From Turritopsis dohrnii (Eukaryota; Cnidaria; Hydrozoa; Anthoathecata; Oceaniidae), in the NCBI GenBank assembly GCA_027922465.2, contig BQMF02000374.1, positions 310,001-374,000 of the forward strand: a DNA stretch of 64,000 nucleotides, in the 5' to 3' direction. Both the position numbers and the translations under genes were made by a program. The notes below the pieces were generated by a model. It saw nothing but the letters and a program-made list of their open reading frames with translations, searched no databases and was not told the DNA's origin. Of the stretch, positions 56,909-64,000 are shown piece by piece; position 1 is the first letter of the stretch; every line of letters starts with the position of its first letter.

Positions 56909-56910
<2 letters not shown>
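54545..56910 (+). mobile_element. 5'-truncated LINE with intact RT ORF, inside the long-inverted-repeat element
   Basis: Begins within the linker after the endonuclease (sense sequence APLIEKSVRGRPSPWLSREL at ~54560), continues as one long ORF, a ~400-bp 3' region and an (AAT)n tail at 56911-56943. It is the best-preserved LINE in the window. Its insertion point lies between the two arms of the foldback-like element. Confidence 0.85.
54618..56510 (+). CDS. LINE reverse transcriptase (endonuclease missing)
   Basis: An open frame of 630 aa with no stop. Linker ~1-75. RT blocks: IKKSKAAGIDTLPGRIIKDI, IAKIKPLYKSGDRSNVNNDR followed by PISILNILSKVIERIV, YQFGFRRKRSTRKAV, ALFMDLKKAFDTVHHGCLL, HGVPQGSILGPLLFVLLIND, the catalytic MYADDTVIY at about residue 373-381, and EYLGVLLDSHLNL. 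The tail reads FFYCYPILSGLSNTWTEKFE then SLQGRAKQIV. The usual NYRPIS is NDRPIS here, one possible damaging change. Jockey/CR1-like in style. The ORF start is only the first ATG after a 5' truncation, since coding sense extends upstream to ~54545. Confidence 0.88.
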   Translation: MRNEMHTRDHYLRRFKRSNSTEDWNYYKHHRNMVTQMVRTAKANHIRKTLKESSGNPSCFWKQIKSCYPTKDSSNISKSFCINDTVTSNTKTIANAFCLFFTKVGTNLMKSTRNLTWKLFNIRNYLHNINPSNASFKFKPVTLEQVLKVLKSIKKSKAAGIDTLPGRIIKDISNELAAPLMFLINKCLETGTFPSCEKIAKIKPLYKSGDRSNVNNDRPISILNILSKVIERIVYDQLVEYLESNKLLSKYQFGFRRKRSTRKAVSKLVDDIRLGMDESKITGALFMDLKKAFDTVHHGCLLQKLPYYGITGDEVNWISSYLFNRSQTVFIDSKFSDYEKITHGVPQGSILGPLLFVLLINDLPSQIKHCRILMYADDTVIYISIKSLNELETLINADANLIFDWMTENCLVLNPKKGKTEFVLFASKSPKANVDMVINHNEINQPNVYEYLGVLLDSHLNLNLHLQRTYKRIGSRIKLLKKIRHKIPPYVAETIFNSMIHPLFFYCYPILSGLSNTWTEKFESLQGRAKQIVGTKKSWALWSTQVKRKIALDVFREINAGNEPSNYKLLNHSFDTRGNKLKLVVPRIRSESGKKLTYYQGTLVFNSLPADLAKERSILKFRNGLKNHHF

Positions 56911-56941
<31 letters not shown>

Positions 56942-56943
56942 GA
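56911..56943. repeat. (AAT)n microsatellite tail
   Basis: About ten AAT/ATA units directly after the LINE 3' region; acts as its 3' tail. Confidence 0.8.
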
Positions 56944-57059
56944 CAGTAAGTCTACCTTAAACAGTTTCCTTACTCTACGTGCGGAAACTGAATGTGAGTC
57001 ACATAAAAGAAAGGTGTCATTGCTGGTATTCACTATCTGAGATACATACAAATTAGAAG

Positions 57060-57800
57060 AATGACTGTCAAATTCGAAATCAGCACCTTTCGATTGTGCT
57101 TTGTACAAAATTTTACGAAAATTGAATAACTTTCAAAATTTAGTTTCAATTGGGCCCGATTTGCCTAATTTTGTCAAATTTGAAATAATGAATGTCAAAT
57201 TCGAAATCAGCATCTTCCAATTGTTCTTTACGCAAAGTTTTACGAAAATTGGAGGACTTTCAAGATTTGGTCCAAATTGGGCCCGATTTGCCCAATTTTC
57301 GTCAAACTGGAAAGATGAATGTCAAATTTGAAATCAGTACTATTCAATTATACCTTATGCAAATTTTGTTAGAAAATTGAAGAACACTCAAAATTTGGTC
57401 CAAATTAGGCCTAAATTGCCGAATTTTTGTCAAACTGGAAAAAATGAATGTCAAATTTAATATCAGTACCTTCCAATTGTGCTTTGTACACAAATTTTTA
57501 AGAAAATTGGAGAACTTTCGAAATTTGGTCCAAATTGGGCCTAAATTGGCCAATTTTCGTAAAATTGAAAAAAAATGAATGTCAAATTCGAAATCAGTAC
57601 CTTTCAGTTATATCTTCTGCAAATTTTTATGAAAATTGAAGAACACTCAAAATTTGGTCCAAATTGGGCCCGATTTACCCAATTTTGTTAAATTTGAAAA
57701 ATTGACCATCAAATTAATTATATCAGTACCTTCCAATTGTGCTTTGTACAAATTTTTAAGAAAATTGGAGTACGTTCAAAATTTGGTCCAAATTGGGCCC
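57060..57800. repeat. Inner tandem ~120-bp units, right arm
   Basis: About six units with AAATTTGGTCCAAATTGGGC, TGAATGTCAAATTCGAAATC and CTTCCAATTGTGCTTTGTAC. They diverge from one another more than the outer tier arms do, so the two tiers may be of different age. Confidence 0.8.
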
Positions 57801-58017
57801 AGCCTTATTACAAAATAAGCCGATTTTATTACAAATCTAGGCAGCTATTTTATTACATTTTGAGCCAATATTTTATTACAAAACGCGGCAGCCTTTTTAT
57901 TACATTTTGAGTCGATTTTATTACAAATCTAGGCAGGTATTACATTTTGAGCCGTATTTATTACAAATCTAGGCAGGTATTACAAAACCAGCTTTTTATT
58001 ACATTTCTAGGCACAAC

Positions 58018-58484
58018 AGCTGATGATGTATACATGATTTAATTGTTGTTATGAAATTCTCGAGCATTTTTGAATTCTATAAAATATTTTTTTTGTTTCT
58101 GCAGGAAACTGTGATCTTGCTAAAAATCAGCGAGATAACTCCATAGTCATATGATCAAATCTTATTTTCCTATGCGTTTTTTACGAATAGCGAGATCGCC
58201 TAGCCACCTCCATCCCGGTTGGTCAAGCGTGACTACTTCCCTTCTGCTATCATTTTCAATGACAAAATGTATTCAGAAAAAAATGTCATTTTTTACACTC
58301 TCGTTTTCAATGTAGTTTTTTTCTATTGTTTCGAATCGAATCTATTGTTTTCGCGCACGTGTTCGTTGCACGCGATGTGATGAAAATTTTGCATATAACA
58401 CCGAGTTAAAATTCATCTCGCCAAGGCGGGATGAAATTTCATGCTAACCGGCATCATGTAAACAGCCCATAAGACGCTAACATA
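58018..58484. other. Spacer with MITE-like end
   Basis: Around 58412-58468 the string GGGATGAAATTTCATGC, then CCGGCATCATGTAAACAGCC, resembles 59439-59481 in the same orientation. It is probably a MITE end that is duplicated on both sides of the 58485-59428 element. Nothing else recognised. Confidence 0.4.
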
Positions 58485-59428
58485 CCTTATCGGACAAAAC
58501 TTAGTCGGACAAAATTTTAGTCGGACGAAAATATTAGTCGGACAAAATTTTAGTCACCTCCAAATAATTTAGGCACTTTTGTCCGACTAATAATTTTGTC
58601 CGACTAAAATTTTGGTCCTTTTCTAAAATTTCATAACTTACTTAATTTTCGATAAGGATTATCAAAAAGCGTGCGGAAGTGAGCCGATTACTTCAAGTTC
58701 TAGGTGTGTATAGGAAAACCAGGGAAAATGCATATTTAATAAAAATAGTTTTGCCGACGTGAAAAACATATGTCCAACAAAATCATTATACCACGACGAA
58801 AAAAATCCTAATTAAAAGGGTTGTAGTATAATTTTATTTTTCAATGTCAATGTCATATTCCTGATCAGTATAAAAATCTGTTTTGGTTACTGCATTGGCT
58901 TCAGGCGTTTCTTCTATTATGACTGTCTTCTTCATTTTGTTTTGAACTACCTCGCTATCACTTTCATCGGAAGTTTCTGTTATTACCGGTGCTTTTCTCT
59001 TTTCCTGTGGATTCTTTCCTGGAATAAGTGAGGCTATTAAAAACATCCAATCTGTTTACGAAAGGGTCGAGAATCCCTTTAGAGCGTAAAGAATAAACAA
59101 TAAACATCATGAAACCGAGCGTTAATATTATTTATCAAAAAACTTTACCACTTTAGAAATTGGTTATTTATGACTAAGTCATGTAAGAATATTGTATTCG
59201 TTGGTGAGCAAAAAGAAAAGTCATAAAGAAATTATGAATATTTAAAATTTTGTAATTAAACTGATAAGAAGAAGAATTCTGAAAAAAATGATTTGGACCA
59301 AATATTTAGTCGGACATAACAATTAGTCGGACAAAATTTTAGTCGGACAAAATTATTAGTCGGACAAAATTTTAGTCACTTCCAAAAAATTTAGTCACTT
59401 TTGTCCGACTAAGTTTTGTCCGATAAGG
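58485..59428. mobile_element. TA-flanked element with iterated TAGTCGGACAAAA words
   Basis: Ends CCTTATCGGACAAAACTTAG then TCGGAC and complement, with TA at 58483-58484 and 59429-59430 (944 bp). Each end has four to five copies of TAGTCGGACAAAA, inverted between ends. The tip CCTTAT and this architecture match the pogo-like copies A and B, suggesting a deletion derivative of a sister family. It contains a 70-aa acidic minus-strand frame (58834-59046). Confidence 0.75.
58834..59046 (-). CDS. Short acidic ORF inside the TAGTCGGACAAAA element (hypothetical)
   Basis: 70 aa, highly charged: GKNPQEKRKAPVITETSDES, then DSEVVQNKMKKTVIIEE and a YDIDIEK end. Not recognised. It may be the last part of an element protein; upstream sequence is not open. 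The acidic tail recalls the 106-aa ORF of copies A and B, but I see no real alignment. Confidence 0.3.
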   Translation of the reverse strand: MFLIASLIPGKNPQEKRKAPVITETSDESDSEVVQNKMKKTVIIEETPEANAVTKTDFYTDQEYDIDIEK

Positions 59429-59481
59429 TAAATTATAAACGACGAAATTTCATCCCGTCTAACCGGGATCATGTAATCAGC

Positions 59482-59830
59482 CCCTGAATCAAGTTTTAAT
59501 TCGCAAACTTCAGGGATGAACTGGGACAATGTGGTTTTGTGAACTCTAAATAAATACTGCAATTCGGCGTAGTTAATCCCAGATGAAAGAAACTTCAAGG
59601 TTGCAGCTAATTTAACTTGAGCGGGAATTAGATTTCGTAAATGGGTTGCTTTTTTCGTAATGTCAACGTCTACGAGATGAAGCAGATCATCGAAAATATT
59701 CTGTGGCATTCTTAAAAATCTCGTATACTCTGCGATTTCCTCCACACGTAGTTCATGCATGAGGGTATCATAAATGCCAAGTACATTTCATCTATTTACC
59801 CATGCACTTCTTTTTTCGTTTTCTACGTTC
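59482..59830 (-). pseudogene. PIF/Harbinger transposase, N-terminal fragment
   Basis: The minus-strand frame has MHELRVEEIAEYTRFLRMPQ then NIFDDLLHLVDVDITKKATH, LIPAQVKLAATLKFLSSGIN and LQYLFRVHKTTLSQFIPEVC, the hallmark N-terminal pattern of HARBI1-like transposases. Upstream sense continues (EKRSAWVNR, stop TGA, NVLGIYDTL), like the usual W-V-R-P-W/Y-D-x-L segment but interrupted by TGA. The catalytic DDE half is absent; other repeat DNA begins at ~59481. Non-functional. Confidence 0.75.
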
Positions 59831-60370
59831 AACTCTCTTTTTTTTTAATATGTACACTGACAGCAGCTGCTGTTTCTTCCTTAGAGTGCAATGTTTGTAA
59901 TTTTCAATGATGTGTATCCGTGCCAAAATTTTTAATTTTCAATGCCATTGGAATGTATCATTGAAAAATAATGAAAAATGATAGTGTATTTCAGCTGGCA
60001 TTCACAAGATTAGTAGCATTTGTCGGAAATATAGTCCAAAGTCTATAGTCTGGAGTCTGTTTTATCCGTCCAGACATCTAGACGGACACTAACAAACAGA
60101 TAAAAGACAGTATTTACGACAGACGTATCACCACTAGAAGTTTCTTTCTTTTCTAGGAACTTTTATTTTTATAGTTCCTGGGAGAGTCAAAGAATCAATG
60201 ATTTTTTAGACATGATTTCATATATATTTCACCTTATTTTTATTCTGTTTGTTTTTGGTTTTTTATGCCTTTTTCATACCTTATTACCCCGTTTTCAAGC
60301 CTATGGGCTTAAAAGCGGATTTTTAATGTTTCTTTCACCAAGGGTCCAGATTTAAGCCCATTGTCTTAAA
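59831..60370. other. Spacer
   Basis: No gene or repeat end recognised. The stretch 60170-60370 is T-rich. Confidence 0.45.
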
Positions 60371-60601
60371 AAAATTAGGACCAAAAATTCTCCAATTTGG
60401 CCGAAAAGGATAATATGCTACGGATATGAGAATCATTTACGAAAGGCGTATGACGCTACGTATCTAACGTACATTTCGGCAAACGGTGGGAATGTCACAG
60501 TGGAAGTACAGTCCTCTGAATTTATTTTCAATGACGAAGAGGAAGACCGTGTTTTGAGACGAACGAACGTATTGGTTTTGATGAAAAGTTCAACTGACGG
60601 T
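60371..60601 (+). CDS. Possible isolated coding exon (unidentified)
   Basis: An open stretch with protein-like composition (GYENHLRKAYDATYLTYISA then NGGNVTVEVQSSEFIFNDEE and EDRVLRRTNVLVLMKSSTD), followed by a good donor ACG|GTCAGT at 60601-60602. A possible acceptor is AAAATTAG ending 60370, which is poor. GC-richer than its surroundings. No partner exon found and no family recognised. It may belong to a gene outside the window or be a remnant. Confidence 0.25.
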
Positions 60602-61000
60602 CAGTTTTATTTAAGTCTTTACATGAGTATAAATAAATACTTCGTATAAATAAGTCTATCAAAATGTCTTAAACGCCTCTGGAAAGAAAAATTCTGTTTA
60701 AAAAAACATGTTCGCCTTCTGTGTAAGGTGATTATAAAAGTTGTAACGTGAATATAACGTAACGTGAATATTCAGTATATTAGTATATTAGTATATTATC
60801 AGTATATTTTTACACCATTGTCTATTATGCCAAATGATTTTTGTAATATTTACAATGTCATTTTCATTTCTTTACAAACTCATTTCCCCTTATGTCACTC
60901 GAAGAACCAGCAGTGGCCGATGCTTTGCAGGCCTTTAAAAATTATATTCAAAACTTGGAATTGAACATAAATCGTTTTGAGCATTTCGGTATGTAAGTTA
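60602..61000. other. Spacer
   Basis: AT-rich. A TTCAGTATATTAGTATATTA repeat at 60770-60800. Nothing else. Confidence 0.45.
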
Positions 61001-61920
61001 CCTTAAGGGAACTAATTTTCGCGGGTACAAATTTTCAAGTTTTTCTGTCACCATTTGTAATTTTGTTTGAAAAAAGGTTGGTTGAGACTTTAAGCTTTAA
61101 AGTAGACAGTATAATATTATACCTAAAGGGAAGACATTATTTGCGGATGTAACTTTTGCGGAATATATTTTAGCGGATGAATGACCCAAAAATGTCACAT
61201 TTTGTGGAATTAATTTTTGTGGATGCAAGAAATTTAATAAAATCGAAAGTCGGGAAACACCTAATTTAGTACCTGTGTATATACAAACTTTAGCTGGAAT
61301 GGAAAGAACAGATTTATGGAATAGCATATATTTTTACCCTATTCCCCCGCATATAAGCAGCCCACCCTGTTTAAAAGCCCGGGTATAGGCCCACTGGGCC
61401 TTTATCCGGAAGACTTTTTCAAAGATTTTAGAGGTAAAAAGTAAAGAGAGATGGATTTATTGAAACAACTTTTTCACTTTTACAGATATCTTTAATTACA
61501 CATTCCACTTTTTTTAGATAAGTTTCTTGTCCTTTAATGACATATCTACATGGTACCTCTAAACCATTACCTCTTTTGTTTTGTCTTTTTCCACAGACAA
61601 TAGCTCTCATTAAAAAAAAATGATTTGTCTCGTTATAGAGGAGAACTAGAATTCTGGGTAATTTTTTTACGGCTTTTAATTTCGAAAATGATGTCGAGGC
61701 AACGAAAAATAAAATGTTTTTATGTTTTGGAAAGTGGAGAGACTTTAACTTTAATTCGGGACAAATCAATGGTAATTCGGGACTTCGGGAGACAGGGTAC
61801 CTGAATTCGGGACAGTCCCGAAAAACAGTTGGGACAGTTTTGGTATCTTTGCAATTCTTTACGGGTGAAAAATTTATTTTTGCGGATGACCAATTTTTTA
61901 TTCATTTTCGCTAAAATCCG
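61001..61920. repeat. MITE-like sequences of the TTAAGGGAACTAATTTTCGC family and TTTGCGGAT words
   Basis: 61003-61110 begins TTAAGGGAACTAATTTTCGC, as at 26672, and carries the inverted ACTTTAAGCTTTAAAGT block. From 61113 a second repeat has TTTGCGGATG, TTTTGCGGAATA, TTTAGCGGATGA words with a probable partner end near 61868-61935 (TTTGCGGATGACC, TCGCTAAAATCCGC). A CGGGAC word is iterated five times at 61757-61832. Tips and duplications not resolved. Confidence 0.45.
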
Positions 61921-64000
61921 CACAAATAAATTCCTCAAAAAAAGTTCCGTACAAAATGCTTGTGTAGTACGCGCTATCAAGTTTCTTCTTTTTTCTCTGA
62001 TCCGGTGCCTGCTGACACCACTACACAAGGCGTGTCTAAGTCATCCAGACAGAATCCTACATGTTCTCTCTGAAATATAATTGTCTTGGGGAATGATGAA
62101 AATACTCTCAATCGATCTCGTGTCTTCCTTCCAATTTTAACCTTGAGGTAAAATTTTGTAATAATAGAGATCATAGATAAGAGAGAAGAGAAAGAAGAGG
62201 TATATTCTATGTCTTTTGCTCACATCATTTTGAACTTTCTGAATTACGCAGTTTTCAATACACACGTGAGAAAAACAATATGCCTAAATATATCACCACA
62301 CCCCTCCTCTCTGCGCCGGCGCGAGCATTAACTCAGTCTTATTTTTTTTCTCTACATACAAATTAAAATATTACTTAATGATTATCTCTATCAAGAAACG
62401 TGTTAACATTTTACACATTCCCGACTTGCTTTCCGCATTATGTATACTTTCTACAGCCGCTTTTGTTCCCCTCGCGACATAATCTGCTAGCAGCCTCCTA
62501 ATTTGTCTCGACACTTGACTCGGTTTATAATTCAAATAATTTTACAGACCAGTGCTATTAACTTAGATCCGTGTAACGTAAGTACATGAATAGCATATAT
62601 AATTAACTAACCTTATAAAAAAGTATTTCACATGCAATATTAGAAAATAAAATTAGAAACTGTGTAATGAGTTTTAATAAAATACTGAAAAACTTGGTAG
62701 TAATGTAGATATAGAACGGTCCGTTGAATATCTTATACATAATTGGTGTTCTTTCGATTGTGTTATGTTTTTTCTCGCTAAAGTAAATGTAGAAAATACG
62801 ACCAATCATCTTTCATTTCATTCAAACATGAAATTGGTGTTTATTTCAATTAACCAATCAAGTGTTTTAATTTTGTTCTGTAAAATTGGTGGTTTTGTTT
62901 TCCCTACTCGATCTCAAGTTCGTATACAGAAAGAATACATCATTTTTCCGAGTTCGGCGTTGATGTTTTCTGTAAACGCTGTCAGAAGCTGTGTAATATA
63001 AAGTTTGCTGTTATTTTGATACGCTGGTATAAACTGTAAACATCAACAATTTATGCCGAATGTGGCAATACTTGATTGTAGCTAAGTTTTTACTTATAGC
63101 TTGTTACAAGTCGCTGCTTAAGGTAGCTGGAGTTAAGTATATAAAGTGTTCAGCGCACACACGACATTGATAATTCATAACAACACAATTATTGTCGGGT
63201 AAAACGTAGCTCATTAAAAAGTTACTTATTTCAGGAATACTATGATTTTTCTTGTTGATGGAATTTAGTTAAACTTAGATGCTTCATTGATTTTTGTTTT
63301 TGTTTGTCTGACTAAAGTTACGGCTACAAAATATTATTATCTCGGGGAATTCGTACACAATAATACAGTGCATCGTACAAATTAAACTGCTTGTATAATT
63401 TTACAGTTTTTATGAGAATGGTCTTGAGTAAGTGAATGTGTGCGAATGTATTAAGAAAATATATTTTGTGGGAATTGTGGTTTGTAAGTGTCAAGTACAG
63501 CTAATCTTGAACATTTTTCATAGCTGTATTGCTAAAGACTTTTTTTGTTAAATTTTATTTACAAAATAAAATTTAGTTTAAAATTATTATTTAAAATAAT
63601 ATTTTTTATTAAAAAAAATTGTTTCATGTGATAATTAATTTTTTTATTGTAGATTTTTGTATTACTTGGTATTATCCCTAATATATATTTCATTTTTCTT
63701 CTATATATTTTTTTGGAATTATGGACAAAACAATACTAAAAATAAAATCAAATATACACACAGACAATATATACGTTCCATTAATTGTTTATACTCTATT
63801 GTTTAGGTAAATATATAAAATTGTAGATTTTATTCAACTTATCACCATATATCGATGATATTAACACAGAAACGGTATGTTTTTTCCAAGTTCTCTGTTT
63901 TGCACAAAATGCCTTCTTGCTTGAACATTTGATTAAATATCGAAAATATGTGAATACTACTTCCATGAATGTAAGACATTTATCTAGCAAACAAACCTTT
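61921..64000. other. Gene-poor end of window
   Basis: AT-rich DNA with no convincing exon, transposon end or RNA gene on either strand. The frame at 62765-63001 is unremarkable. Sequence from 63530 on is almost pure A/T. Confidence 0.5.

Larger units (their letters stand above)
53416..58017. mobile_element. 4.6-kb element with ~600-750-bp two-tier inverted repeats (Mutator/foldback-like) enclosing a LINE
   Basis: The termini GTTGTGCCTAG and CTAGGCACAAC are flanked by AGCTGAT at 53409-53415 and 58018-58024; with one mismatch the duplication extends to 9 bp (AAGCTGATG / CAGCTGATG), as for Mutator-like elements. The outer tier (53420-53635 and 57800-58010) is a near-exact inverted array of words like TGCCTAGATTTGTAATAAAA and GGCTCAAAATGTAATA. 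The inner tier (53640-54010 and 57060-57800) is a tandem array of ~120-bp units, about three on the left and six on the right, inverted to each other. The middle holds a LINE (54545-56943). No Mutator transposase was seen, so it is non-autonomous. Confidence 0.8.

Noticed and set aside
53647..57818. Several 60-80-aa ORFs with repeated LRKLKNFQNL/QIGPNLPNF sequences
   Set aside because: They are translations of the ~120-bp tandem units in the inverted arms, not leucine-rich or helical-repeat proteins.

Overview
The window is animal nuclear DNA: AT-rich, with small spliced exons, GT-AG introns and many transposable elements. The three host genes are conserved in animals. The low GC, short introns and mix of repeats suggest a cnidarian, perhaps a hydrozoan; this is inference, not proof.

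Host genes. (1) 3010-10086, plus strand: ten 3' exons of the mitochondrial processing peptidase alpha subunit (PMPCA). The first ~90-100 codons are missing and probably lie upstream of the window. (2) 13358-21683, minus strand: a GARNL3-type protein (RapGAP domain, then citron-homology domain, then disordered tail). I could read 22 exons in phase. It is convergent with PMPCA. (3) 45608-47294, plus strand: a complete two-exon mitochondrial ribosomal protein bL9m (MRPL9). MPP matures imported mitochondrial precursors, among which bL9m would normally be counted; GARNL3 is an unrelated predicted small-GTPase regulator. I see no operon-like logic linking the three.

Mobile DNA. 1-978: 3' end of a pogo/Tigger-like element with a PHD-type tail; a deletion derivative lies at 31105-32492. 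1820-~3000: hAT remnant with a related MITE at 25348-25928. 5404-8002 and 16213-18811: two 2,599-bp pogo-like transposons in inverted orientation. They appear identical, one in a PMPCA intron and one in a GARNL3 intron, each with an intact 495-aa DDE transposase and a divergent 106-aa acidic ORF. LINEs lie at 27126-29700, 30686-31057, 34927-36880 and 54545-56910. A Ty3/gypsy-like retroelement (33167-37836) is split by a LINE. A 4.6-kb element with long inverted repeats (53416-58017) encloses an intact LINE ORF. There is a truncated Harbinger transposase at 59482-59830 and many MITEs.

The most striking pattern is that several otherwise unrelated TA-flanked elements have ends built from a short iterated word (TTAACACGA, TAGTCGGACAAAA, TTCGCGGGG, ACTTTTGCGG, TATGCGGCCGCACGTTT). 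One has twelve perfect NotI octamers inside AT-rich DNA. This may be a single family of pogo-related elements whose transposase-binding word changes rapidly; that is the best candidate here for something undescribed.
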